DNA from: Amblyomma americanum
Lineage: Eukaryota; Arthropoda; Arachnida; Ixodida; Ixodidae
NCBI RefSeq assembly: GCF_052857255.1
Contig: NC_135507.1
Span: 71,187,721 to 71,251,720 of the forward strand
Reading direction: 5' to 3'
DNA: 64,000 nt
Shown here piece by piece: positions 43,704-55,500 of the stretch. Position numbers and translations under genes: made by a program. The notes under the pieces were generated by a model. That model was given only the letters and a program-made list of their open reading frames with translations, did not search any database and had not been told where the DNA came from. The stretch's first letter is position 1. The number at the start of each line of letters is the position of its first letter.

Positions 43704-44394
43704 TTTGTTTGGCGTGCTTCGTGTTTCACCTCTTGTCCGCTGTGTTATTGGCGCGCACTTATCATCAGCGATTTTATTTTAGGCACCTACAAAAAGCTGA
43801 TGCAGAAAAAATATATCTGCTTGGCAAGAAAATTGGGATTGTCAGAATTTATGTTTACTAAAAGCCGGGTTTATTGAGTAACTATAAGCAGTTGGTCGGC
43901 AGGACACGAGCACTCAATGATCATGAGAAGGTCCATGTCGTGTCTGTCCATCTCATGGTTTTCTGCGCTTCATGACTCTCCTCGTTCCTTGTTAGCGCCA
44001 GAAAAAATCCATTTCGAGACCTTACCTACGCATCATCGTTATTCTACGCGCCTAAATCGGCGAAAAATTTAAAATTGGTTTTTGGCGCTGACCTACGCTG
44101 CCTGTTGCGTCTGTTGCCGTGGTGACAAAAGGCCGCCTGCCGAAAGGGCCGTAACTGAACGAGAAAGTGGCGCTAGCATCTGTAAAGCAGCAGCCAAAGG
44201 GTGGGGGGGAGGTCACGAAAGGCTGTCCGCGCGCCCGTGCACGACCACGAGGGTGCGCCTCACGCTGCTACAGTGAGGTCTACATGGATCCATCCATGTA
44301 ATGAGTCTGATTTTCCCGCGTTTGTGGGCCGTTAAGCCACGGAGGAAGGAAACCATATACGTATCAATGAAGATAGCGTAGTACCGCCCCGTTG

Positions 44395-44560
44395 ACACGA
44401 GGCAGGAATCAGAAGGCCCTCGCTATCCAAGCCGCATGACAAAAAACGTGCAGGAAGTCACGTGGTTTTGCAAGGCCTACTGGGATTTGTTGGCCGATGG
44501 TGCAGCCAATAGCAGCGTTGGGCGCAGCGGCGTCGTCTGCTTCACGCATCACCCATGTCG
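44395..44560 (+). repeat. Dispersed repeat, copy 2
   Basis: Second copy of the repeat at 36,840-37,000: AGGAAGTCACGTGGTTTTGC, GGCCTACTGGGATTTGTTGG, GCAGCCAATAGCAGCG and TTGGGCGCAGCGGC appear in the same order and strand. Confidence 0.6.
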
Positions 44561-45530
44561 GCAGACCGGTCGAGTAGAGTTGGAAATTCGCATTTTTATT
44601 CAATCGTTGTGGTCCGCGGGAGGCACAAAGTTCCAGAGGCCTGTAGTCGGTGCTGGTCTTTATTGCTGTGCGCTTAGTTCATTCAGGATGCCGTCTTGAC
44701 GAAAGCGGTTGTTTTGGAAGCCCGCGACAGCTTTCTCTGAAAAGGCTTGGCTTGGCGCTATTCTCTTTCGGCTTTGTGCGGTTGCGTCCCTCAACGCTGC
44801 TAGCCTTGTTCCAAGGAGAAATTGACAGTGCCGACGGCTCATAAAGCGATAGACGACGGTGACACGCTGGTTTATGGCTACAGCAGCGCGGGAAGAAAAA
44901 GTGCGAGTCGGCGCTTAATTGTTTTGTGTGTGAATACGTGTTCTGCGTGTTCCTTCATTTTTGTGTATATTTCCCGCGCTGTTTTAACCACGAATAAATA
45001 CAAACTCGTCCAGACAGTGTCCTTGTAAGCATACCCGTTGCGTCTACATTCCCCTATGCATGACGTTCACAACTGGTGGCGACCGATATGCGTGGGCCGC
45101 GGTGTGCTCACCGAAGCGTGCAGTGCCAAGGAAGCCGCGCCGCATGCGATGGTATCCGTCAGCAAAGCGATACGCGAAGCAGTCTGAAGCGTACCATATG
45201 TTTACTGTACGCTGTGCGAGCGATATGTCAACTGCGTGCAAGTTTTCTCCGATATGGACCCAGTGGATCGACCGACCCGCGCTGTTGTCTCGATCGAGTG
45301 CTGTTGTGCGAGCGTAAGGACACATAGCCGGGTTTAGGAGGCGCAGTGTTAGGTTTAAAACATTTGCGCTTAAGGGTGGTGAAGTGTAAGGCCATGCCTC
45401 TGTAAGATTGAGTGTACCTCGCAACTTACCGTTTACCGAGATGCCGAGTCGACCCTCGCGACCACCTCGCCGAGTTGCACTTTCTTGCATTCAGCTGATT
45501 AAACGGATTAATGAAGTCCAAAATTTGTAT

Positions 45531-45536
45531 TTTATT
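45531..45536 (-). promoter_or_regulatory. Candidate distal polyadenylation signal
   Basis: AATAAA on the minus strand, about 1.7 kb after the transposase stop codon, at the far end of an AT-rich tract. Functional use is unproven. Confidence 0.25.
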
Positions 45537-47064
45537 GGACAATCAAAATATGAGCTTTAAAAAGGTTTGATACAGCATAACACTTATTACAAAACATAGC
45601 TTGCTACCTGAAGCAAGCAAAATCTTTTCACAAAAGTGATAACACATGGAAGGAGAACACACATAAAAAAGGATTTAACAAAAAAGACCAGAAGAAGAAA
45701 TGCACAACTGAATTAGATCACTTTGCAACCATGAACCATTCGAACAGAGAGAGTAAAACATATATAGGAAGGCAGTAAATGGGGGCTTTGAGACAGAAAA
45801 ATATTTGTGGACCTATCTTGCCAAATTGTGTGAAAGCTTTCATTTCTCGGTAGTTGTTTCTGCATCACGAAGTTGATAAAATTTAAGCGATGCAAATGCA
45901 AAGTAATTGGAGCACTGCATGGAAGTGACTTGAAAAATTGGTAACAGCTAGTGGAAAAAGTGAATCATTTTCCTCCCTTCTGCTTCATGTATTCCTTTCT
46001 GTAATATATGTAAAGAAAGAGAGCACCCTGCTGACACTGTTTCTATTGTTGCATTGTTGTATTTGACTCTTATCTGCCTAGCCTGAAACAGTATAGAAAT
46101 AGCATAGTTTTCTGTCCAATTTTCTGTTCTGTTTGTTGTGTACTATGTGGTACTTGTGTGCACATGCTGTTTTATATTTGTCAAAACCACGAGCCAACCA
46201 ACATAGTCTGCACATAAGTCGGGCATTTGAGCTGTGCACAACTAAGGCATGATGACAGCTAAAGAATGTTTAATATAATGTACAAATTGCAGCTGGTAGA
46301 ATGATAAGGTTGTCCTCTGTATGCATGAAAATACCAAGTGCATGTGGAAAAGTGTTTTCATCATTTAAGAAAATGAATTTGTTGCAAAACTTATATGCTA
46401 GTGCTTACTCTGTTGCTGCGTGCAGTGGGATGATCACCCCCTTTTGACACTATTACTTTGAAAGGCCAAAATCACCTTCAGTTGTGTTGAATATCTAGAA
46501 CTAAAACTGTAAGTATGGTACACTAATTACTCTCTTCATTATTCTGGCTTCTATAGTATGAAAAACATGCACTCCATATTTTTTACAAAATACGAGATAC
46601 TTCAGTCACCCTGTACCCTAAAGGACAGTAGTGCAGGCACGCTGTAAAGAAAGCTCTGGGAGACTGCTAACTGCAGCCCCTATTCTTGAACATCAGTGAC
46701 CAATAGTACATGTCCATCTGTGAATCTACAGCATATAGATTCATGAACAAGAACTAGCATTTGCGCTCTGGACATGTACTGATTTTACTTAACTGACTTC
46801 TTTTTTAAAATGTGCGTATTGTTCATTTACCACAAAAGACGAAAATCTGATTTTAGGAAGCAGGTAATTTCTGGTTGATTCAGTAGCAATCAAGCTAAAT
46901 CAAAACCCTGATTACTCCTGAAAAAACTGACAGTGACTGCCATCAAGTATGAGCCTAAGTCGGTGGCGTACATGACGCATTCACATTAAAAAGCTATTCT
47001 TTTCAATACTCAGTATGACAGGTTGTAATGTACTCTAAACTGTGAGCGGCCGTTTGAATAGAAT

Positions 47065-47070
47065 TTTATT
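47065..47070 (-). promoter_or_regulatory. Candidate proximal polyadenylation signal
   Basis: AATAAA on the minus strand about 190 bp after the stop codon of the transposase exon; a plausible 3' end for the THAP/P-type transcript. Confidence 0.35.
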
Positions 47071-47259
47071 CTGACAAAGTCAGACATGAAAGTCTGTTAC
47101 ATGTAAGATTCTTATTCAGCTCATATTGCGGCAGCAAGCTGCAGTGTCAACATGAAGCATGGGACCCCTATGGGCTGGTTGCATTCATACTCTACGGTAA
47201 ATTAAGACATGTGCTGACGAAAACCAAGTCTGATTTTTGAAGTCTCACTGCAGCATCAG

Positions 47260-49548
47260 TCACTGCCCCTTGAATTGAGTTATTTTTTTAAACATCTGCC
47301 GGACCTGAGCAGTGTGCAGGCTCTCGGTTGCCTGCTTGCCAACATGAAACAAGCGCATGTTGATGTAATTTTCTGCAACACTTCTGACAAGGTGTATGTA
47401 ATGATTGTCGAGTGGAGAGTTGTCGAACATGTGCTCATGAAGTTCATTGAAGAGCTCTCTACCGTGGAATGCGTAAAGAACCTTGTGGAGAAGATCAGTG
47501 AGTAGTGTTCTTGATGCCAATTTGTTCAGGCGCACTGCCGTCCTGATCACCGCCTCTGATTTTTGACAGATCTTCAGTACACTTTCTGATGGGTATTTCA
47601 GCCCTCCTCTGCTTTTCCTCTTAATTAGTGAGTAAATGTTTCCTCGTTCTGTTGTGAGTAGTGCACTTGTGCAGTGCTCACAAGTCAGCTTTGCAGCCAA
47701 TTTATGAGCTACATAACCTGCCATGTAAGCCACAATTTGGCCTCCACATTCACTGATGTAGCCTGGAGCTATGATGTAGTCATGGTCTGCAGCTGTTACC
47801 TGAGACTGCTGAACAGCATCACTGTCTAGAAGTTGCCTCCTTGGTGCAGATATATTCAAGACCTGAGAAGAAATAACTGTTGCACTGCTGCATGACAATA
47901 TGGGGATGCTGTCCAGGCTCAGACAGTTGCCTGTTGATACATCAGCCAGTTCACTTTGAACAATCACTTTTTTGAAGGCAGCACGAAACTGCTGTGTAGT
48001 AGGGTTGTCATTATGCCCGCCATGTGCTCGAATCAGGCCAAAAAACAGTTCCAAATGATCCTGGCAAATTTTGTGGGCCGGAATGTACTTCAGCACTCGT
48101 TTTTCAGTGACAAGAAAATGAAAAAGACTAATCAGGCTTTGCATGCAGATGATAAAACCTAAGAAACCTGTCTTTCGGTTTGTTTCAATCATTCGTCTTC
48201 CATTTGCAGACTCCTTCAAGGAAGAGAGGTAATGGGTTGTGGTTTTGAACGTGCCTTCGAAAGCTTCAATGTTCTTTTCATTTATAGGTTTCTTCCAACC
48301 TTTCTGATATGGGCTTCTAGAATTTAGGGCATCAAATGTCTCATTAATTTTCAACAAAAAATTCTCTGTTGCCTGTGTGCCAGAAAAACCTTCCAGGTCA
48401 AGTTCCCTGCACTCGGCTAGTGCTGTCGCAACAGAAGTGCTCATTACTTGGGCAGCAGGTCTAACTTTCATGGGCTGCCGCTGCCACTCAATATGAGCTC
48501 TGCGCAACTTGTTAGCCAAATGTAGGCCTTCTTTCTGCTGCACAGTATGCAGCCACTCAATATGCTCCCATGACACTGTCCTTCCTTGGTGGTCAATAGA
48601 GTACCTCTTGTGTGCCAGTGCATTCCTCACAAGTTTTAGCATATGGCAGGGATCCAAAAAAGCTGCCACTGGTTCCTGGGTAGCTGGGTGTCGAAAGGTT
48701 GTTTTTAGGTCTCCCACATGTTGGAAATCACACCCAAGCTCTTGCAACATAGCCAGATTTGCGGGCGCCCCGTCACAAGTGAGTGAAGCAACCATAGCTC
48801 CAGCATCATGTGCCTTATGAAGGCACTGGGTGACAAGGTTAGCCCTCTGTGTTCCAATTAGGCCATCAACTAGGAAGTATCCAAGGGGCAACTTCCATCG
48901 CCCATTAATAGCCACAGCCATTATAACGAATGCAGCCTTTGCTTGTGGCAAAGAGTCGCTGTCAATGCCACTGCCAAAGTCAACAAACCCTTCAAAGTTG
49001 CGTTTGTTCCACTGGATGCTTTGCTGAATAGCCATTTCATCAACCATGAGGCTGCAAACTGTTCGGTGCCCCTTGCTTGCTGTTTCAGCACACTTCATTT
49101 TTAGTGCATTGAAAGCTTCTGTTGGAAGTCCTGCCTGGCCATCAACAGTCTCATACCATTTTCGCAGAGTTCTGGGATGTGGGAGGCACGTGTCAAAAAC
49201 TTTCCTGACATACAGATAGGCTCGTGGGGAATAGAAATTTAAAGTTAAGGCAAAAGTTCTCAGTTCAGGGGAGTACTGCTTTGGAGTGCCAATTCCACCA
49301 TGCTTTCCGACTTGTCTTTCAAGTAGGTGCTTATTTACTTTACCCAGGCCATCTAAAACAGACACTTGCTCTGTCAGGAGGATATTCTCCGTAGTTAAAG
49401 CTGACAGAACAGATTTTAGTTCCGCATTTTTCTTTTGCAGTCTCCGCCTTGTTTGCTGCAGCCTTTTTATGCTTTTTCTTGACTGAGCATGCATTGCAGA
49501 AAACCATGCAGCCCTTGCTCTCAAGTAAGCTTTTTCGGGTGTGTCCTC
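47260..49548 (-). CDS. P-element-type transposase exon (exon I), 762 aa
   Basis: Acceptor TTCATAG|GAGGACACA, then an uninterrupted frame to the stop at 47,260. Numbered from the Leu codon at 49,524, residues 20-60 form a Leu-rich coiled coil, as in P-type enzymes. The RNase H-like core carries candidate catalytic acids in SLMVDEMAIQ (D162), SLTCDGAPANLAM (D251) and LELFFGLIRAHGG (E492). FLVDGLIGTQRANL, DPCHMLKLVRNAL and GGHNDNPTT are family signatures. The GTP-binding-type insertion region lies between D251 and E492. The C-terminus has AYMAGYVAHKLAAKLTCEHC. All three acids are kept. Sense and intron placement agree with the THAP exons upstream. Confidence 0.93.
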   Translation of the reverse strand, partial: EDTPEKAYLRARAAWFSAMHAQSRKSIKRLQQTRRRLQKKNAELKSVLSALTTENILLTEQVSVLDGLGKVNKHLLERQVGKHGGIGTPKQYSPELRTFALTLNFYSPRAYLYVRKVFDTCLPHPRTLRKWYETVDGQAGLPTEAFNALKMKCAETASKGHRTVCSLMVDEMAIQQSIQWNKRNFEGFVDFGSGIDSDSLPQAKAAFVIMAVAINGRWKLPLGYFLVDGLIGTQRANLVTQCLHKAHDAGAMVASLTCDGAPANLAMLQELGCDFQHVGDLKTTFRHPATQEPVAAFLDPCHMLKLVRNALAHKRYSIDHQGRTVSWEHIEWLHTVQQKEGLHLANKLRRAHIEWQRQPMKVRPAAQVMSTSVATALAECRELDLEGFSGTQATENFLLKINETFDALNSRSPYQKGWKKPINEKNIEAFEGTFKTTTHYLSSLKESANGRRMIETNRKTGFLGFIICMQSLISLFHFLVTEKRVLKYIPAHKICQDHLELFFGLIRAHGGHNDNPTTQQFRAAFKKVIVQSELADVSTGNCLSLDSIPILSCSSATVISSQVLNISAPRRQLLDSDAVQQSQVTAADHDYIIAPGYISECGGQIVAYMAGYVAHKLAAKLTCEHCTSALLTTERGNIYSLIKRKSRGGLKYPSESVLKICQKSEAVIRTAVRLNKLASRTLLTDLLHKVLYAFHGRELFNELHEHMFDNSPLDNHYIHLVRSVAENYINMRLFHVGKQATESLHTAQVRQMFKKITQFKGQ

Positions 49549-52500
49549 CTATGAAGAGATAGAAAATGCAATGCATCATTAGAACAATGCACACCCAAGC
49601 CTTGCATACCACAGTTACAACAGTGTGCACATATAAAACACAAAGCACTCTGAATGTTCCATTAAAAGAAGAATGAAGGAGCTCAGTTAATCTTCTCGTC
49701 CTACTTTAATATCAAAGTGTTTCACCTCTGATGGAAATGCTCAGCATGCCATCACTCACAACGCACAGAAAATTCACTTGATCATCTTTTTCTCGCACAT
49801 TGTACCAGAGCAACAGATCATTTGCCCTGTCACATATTTTACCAGCACCTCACCTCGCATCAAGCCGGTAATGCCTACAAGGGTAACCCTGTTTTTGTCC
49901 AGATGGAAAAGTACAAAAATTCACCTGTAACCTTAATGATGAAAGAATGCAATGATTTACCTTCCAGGATTGCCATGATAACAGAGTCTTTTGTTATTTC
50001 AGTCAGGATCACTTTCTTATATGGATTCCTCACACTTTCAGTAACAAAATTTGATTTCTCAGATGACTAATTCGCACCTGCTGTTTATTTTTTCTTTGTG
50101 AATTTTCGTAAGAATATTTACTTGGCAATGATGTTTCTCGACTTGCACCTGAGTGCCGTACCTACGCTGCTTTTTTTGTTTTCGAAACAATTTCGTTCCG
50201 CTTTGAGTCCCCCCCATCTCCCCCTATGTAATGCCCCTAGTGGACCCTTAGGGTACTTGAATAGATCAATAAATGAAACTGTGACTCACCGATTCTCCTC
50301 TGGTAGATGGAGAGGTGTCCAAGAAGAAGATTCCATAATGTGCTCCTCAGCTTGATATGCAGGCCACTCACACACTTAAAAATTCATTGGTTTATTGATT
50401 CATCATTGCATACAATATACCATGCAGATCAGTTAGTAGATATTAGTAAAAATTGCCACGGCGAAATCAAGCTAAGTCCGTTCACACAGTCTGGGTGCCT
50501 GCACATGCTGTGTTAAAGATTATGCTAATAATGCATGCTGTGGATGGGCCACTCACGCTATCAAATACGCTTTTGGCATATGCACAAGCATTTGACATTC
50601 ATGGTGTTGAATTCTGCTTCAGAAATAGGCACATTTGACAGGTCCATTTACCATTGCTGGCCTCCTCCTTTGTGGCGTCCCAACAAAAGCTGGGGCGGTT
50701 GGCAAAGTCGGAAGTTCCTGCATAAGATAAACTGTTTAGTAATGCAGCCCACCTTAGAATGCCTGTTGCCCTGTTCTCCTCCGCCATGCATCAAGGCATA
50801 AGAAGGAAAGCAGGACATGAGGCTAATCACAAAATTACTCGGCATGCCCACTACTGGGCCACGCAACAGCTTCAGTGCATATGTACTCAATGCCTTTCGA
50901 TGTCACTGCAAAAGAAAAACGCTCGCACATTGTTAAACTCATATCACCTAGCATGTTAAGGTAATGTTATATGTCTACACATTTTATTTTTATTATACAC
51001 TCAAAGTGTTGCAGAAATAAAGCAGGGTTAATAGCACAACTGTGTAGAAGCGTGAATACATACAGCTTTAAAAATTATTGCATTAAATTTTGTGTCGTGC
51101 AATCTCCTTTTCTGAATGCCCACTGGAACTGACGTTAAAGAGGTTGGCATGTACCCATATAAGAAGTATTTCATGAAAACTTATACAAGGAACAACTGAA
51201 AAAGAAGAAAACATGACAGTACAAATTTTTCATGTAGCACGCATGCCAGTTTGCACCGAATACTTTCTACATAGCTGTCAATGACCTTGTCCAAAATCAG
51301 TAAAACCAGTTTGGAATAACGTGAGAAAATTTTGTAGAAAAGATATCACTGACCTGGTGGAGTATGTCTTGCATAGCCAAATTTTTCTTGATACTGACAG
51401 ATTATTTGTAGTGGAACTCTGACGAGATGACTATATTTATTTGTGTAACGAACATAAGCAATGAAGGCACATGAAAGAATATTGTGGCAGTTACTAATGT
51501 GCTTATGTGGTTCCACAAAAAGGTACCATCCTATATGAAGGATCTTTGCAGAACCTACTGCACTCTGCTACTGTCTCCGGTAAGCACGGGGCCTGACAAA
51601 CAACTGCAGGTTCTACTGCACTTTACATTGCAGAATTGCAACGACATCCTACCTCATGCAGTGAATAAACCTGGATGGAAACCACACAGGACGATATGAA
51701 ACTTACTGGTGTAAGTTGAAAGGCTTGAGATGGCCCTGGCTGAATGTCCAGCATTGTGGCCACATCCATAGATGCCTGTAAAAAAATTTTGTTCAGGAGA
51801 AATGTGTGTGTACCGAGACATAACAAGCGTTCAGTTTTAAGCACCTAGTGAAAAGTGGAGAAGCATCACACTACTAGACCGTTTTGAGTTATGTCTGAAG
51901 GAATAAAGATATGACTGGTGTGCTGAGGTGGCTTGGTCAAAACTTCCTCTGAGCCTGCGCCAGGAAGCTTTCTTTTACATAAAAATTCACCCGTTTCGTG
52001 ACTCGTGCTGCGAGATAAACTCAGACACTGTCAATCTTCTAGCTGTTGCTGTCACAAAATGGTATATCGTAACATACCTGTTGTGATGGGCCTGGTAAAG
52101 TTTCCTGGCTTTCAGTGACATCCATAGGTGCCTGTGAAAAAAAATTTTATTCTTGAGAAATGTGCTTCTACCAAAGCATAAGATGTATTCAGTTCTAAGC
52201 AACTACTGAAAAATAGAAAAGCATCACACTGCTAGGCTGTGTTTTCAGTTCTGTCAAAAGGATTATAAAAAAATGACTAATGTGTTGAGGCGATTCAGAG
52301 AAAACTTCCTCTGAGCCAGTGCCAGGATGCATTCTGTTACAGAAATCTGTTTTTGGTCGCTCGTGCTGCGACATAAACGCAGACACTGTTGTTCTTCGAA
52401 TTGATGCAGTCACAAAATGGCATATTGTAAAATACCTGTTGTGATGGGCCTGCCAAAGTCTCCTGGCTTTCAGCGACATCCATAGGTGCCTGTAAAAAAA

Positions 52501-55500
52501 AATTTATTCTGGAGGAATGCCATCATCGTCATCATCAGCCTGACTACGCCCACTGAAGGGTGAAGGCCTCTCCCATGTCTCCAATTAACCCAGTCCTTTG
52601 CCAGCTGCGGCCATTGCATTCCCGCAAACTCCTTAATCTCACCCGCCCACCTAACTTCCTGCCGCCCCCTGCTATGCTTGCCTTCTCTTGGAATCCACTC
52701 TGTTACCCTTAAGGACCAGCGGTTATCTTGCCTTTGCATTACGTGCCCTGCCCAAGCCCACTTCTTCCTCTTGATTTCAACTAGGATGTCATTAACCCAC
52801 GTTTGTTCCCTCATCCACTCTGCCTACTTCTGGTTTCTTAACGTTACACCTGTCATTTTCCTATCCATAGCTCACTGTGTTGTCCTTAACTTAAGCTGAA
52901 CCCTCTTTATTATTTATTAGCCTCCACATTTCTGCCCCATAGATGAGTACCGGTAAGATACAGCTGTCGTAGGCTTTTCTCTTGAGGGATAACGGTAAAC
53001 TGCCATTCATGATCTGAGAGAACCTGCCATATGCGCTCCACCCATTCTTATTCTTCTAGTTATTTCCCTTTCATGATCTGTATTAGCGGTCACTACCTGC
53101 CCTAAGTAGGCATATTCTCTTACTACTTCCAGCACCTCGCTACCAATTGCGAACTGCTGTTTCTACTTTGGTTTTCTGCATATTATTTTTTAGCCCCACC
53201 ATTCTGCTCTGCCTGTCTAACTCATTGATCATACTTTGCAGTTCTTGTCCTGAGTGGCTTAGCAAGGCAATGTCATCAGCGAATCGCAAATTACTCAGGT
53301 ATTCTCCATTAATTCTTATCCCCCAAAGTTCCCATTTCAGGCCGCGGAATACCTCCTGTAAACAGGCAGTGAATAGCATTGGCGAGATCGTGTCTCCCTG
53401 CCTGACACCCTTCCTTATTGGAATTTTATTGCTGACTATATGGAGGACTATGGTAGGTGTGCAATCGTTATAAATATCTTCCAATATTTTCACATAACAC
53501 TCTTCCACACGCTGATTCTGCAGTGCCTGCATGACAGTTGAGGTTTCCACTGAGTTAAATGCTTTCTCGTAATCAATGAAGGCCATATATAGGGGTCGGT
53601 TATAATCTGTGCATTCCTCTATCACTCACTGATAGCGTGAACATGATCTATTGTTGAGTATCTTTTACGAAAGCCTGCCTAATTATTTGGTTGATTAAAG
53701 CCTAAGGTTGTCCTGACTATTAGCGATTACCTTAGCAAATACTTAGCAGGCAATGAACAGTAAGCTGATCGGTCTGTAATTCTTCAAGTCCTTGACGTCT
53801 CCTTTATAAAGATAACGTTAGCATTCTTCCAAGCTCCTGGTACTCTCGAGGTCACAAGGCATTGCATATATAGGATGGCTAGTTCTACTAGCACAATCTC
53901 CCCTCCCTCCTTCAACAAATCTGCTGTTACCTGATCCTCACCAGCTGCTTTCCCGCTTTTCATTCCTACTAAGGCTTCCGTTACTTCCTCTTCTCTTACT
54001 GCTACGGGATGTCCCATTGCTGTGCGCTGCGGCTTCCTCCATTAACGTTCTGATTGCATTGGCTACTGCATAGATTTGTGTCTCCTTGGCTATTTGATAT
54101 CTTATCCATATTGCTAATGATATTGCCCTCTTTGTCTGTTAACGCATACATCATGTGCCAAGCATACAAGGTGTTCAGCTTTAAGCAGCTAGTGAAAGAT
54201 GGAGGTGGAGCATCACACTTTAAGACTGTTTTGAGTGCTGTCTGAAGGGTTAAGAAATATGATGACTAGTGTGTCATGGGATTCGGATAAATCTTCTGGT
54301 GAGCCCGTGCCAGGAAGCAGTGTTTGTAGCTCCTACTCCAACATATACACAGCCACTGTAATGCTTTGAATAGCTGTAGTAGTCACAAAACAGCGCTGTT
54401 TGAAAATACCTGTTGCAGTGGACGCTGGAGATGTGTGACTTTGTGTTAGTGCTTGCTGGGCGCCATGCTGAGCAGTGGCAGCAACAGCTGTGCCATCGCC
54501 TGGCTGCTGTGAAAGGGGTTCCTGCTGTAAATGAATAATGAGGTGCATCACATGCTCGCAGTGGAATGCCAGCCTTAGCTGAAAAGATGCATGTAATTCA
54601 ACAGACAGATGTACCAATCTGAGACTGTCAATATGGAACACAGCCAGTGGGCGAGAGTGCACCCATTTCTTAAGAAAGCAACAGCAGAGAAATGCATTGT
54701 TAGTACAGCAGGTCTACCATATTTTCGAGAAGGGAGAGTGGGATGTCTCTCCTCAGGCTCACCCAGCTATACCCCATGAAGTGTGTATGGTATGTGTATG
54801 AGGAATTATATATGCAGAACTGCCGTATCTGTATAATAAGGGAGCTAATTATACTCATTGGCATCCACCCAAGCGCAGCTATGCGGCTAAAGGAAAGCTA
54901 TAAATTGTTTCCACAGAAACTTCGCAAAAGAAAACGGGATTCCCCTAAACATTTGGCCAAGCTTTCTGCCTGTGTTTTGTCTTTTTTTCTTTGTCTCATG
55001 CTTCCCTTTTTCCGTACCGTATTTACTCGCGTAATTTGCGCCCGCACATAGATTGTGCACCCCAAAAAGTTTCAAACTTTTAACCCGATAAAAAAAAAAA
55101 ACTACTCGCACATTTTGCGCACTATGCTGAGCCAGACCACCAGCATGTACGCGGGTGCGAACTGTGCCGTTTACCGGGCTTGCTCGCGCTGGCGGTCGCT
55201 GTCCCGGACGAACAGTTGCGCGCGCGCCCGAATCCAAAACTCTACCGTACCGTTTGCTATACAGTTTGCCGCTAGTCAGTCCTAGTCAGTCGGGCCACAC
55301 GCAAGGGCCCCGTTTTATTGCCCGTTATCTCCTCCCACGGCTGACTTCGCGATTGAATCTTTGCGCGTTTATTGCTTTGAGCTAAGCACGTGCCGTCATG
55401 TCATGGAAGGGGGGGGGGGGGGGGGGGGACGTGTCAACCTTGTTGCCGTGGGGCGAGGGGTGCCAACATTTTTTTTTAGGACGTGTTCGGATAACTCGCT

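Larger units (their letters stand above)
43704..47259. other. Intergenic region between PRPF38A and the THAP/P-type gene
   Basis: The PRPF38A promoter should lie just right of 43,703. A dispersed repeat sits at 44,395-44,560. The rest shows no recognisable gene; a minus-strand frame at 45,490-45,044 (148 codons) has no known motif. From 45.5 to 47.2 kb the sequence is AT-rich and probably includes the 3' untranslated region of the THAP/P-type gene. Confidence 0.45.
51776..54409 (-). repeat. Tandem exon-plus-intron duplication inside the THAP/P-type gene
   Basis: The introns after exons C, D and E are copies of one another. Each begins GTATxTT/GTATGTT...CATTTTGTGAC, continues with GAGGAAGTTTTxxCxxAxxC or a variant, a CAxTAGTCAT-type block, TGTGATGCTTxTCxA, CTGAACxC and AATGTGTxTxTAC, and ends in a TTTTTTTACAG acceptor followed by the next exon. 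The unit is about 300-360 bp when the inserted RTE LINE (52.5-54.15 kb) is subtracted from the first copy. The unit therefore multiplied together with its small exon. Confidence 0.75.

Noticed and set aside
45044..45490. 148-codon minus-strand frame between the two main genes
   Set aside because: No recognisable motif, and overlapping open frames exist on the other strand; not enough to call a gene.
48509..48820. Plus-strand frames within 47.3-49.5 kb
   Set aside because: Antisense to the intact P-type transposase exon.
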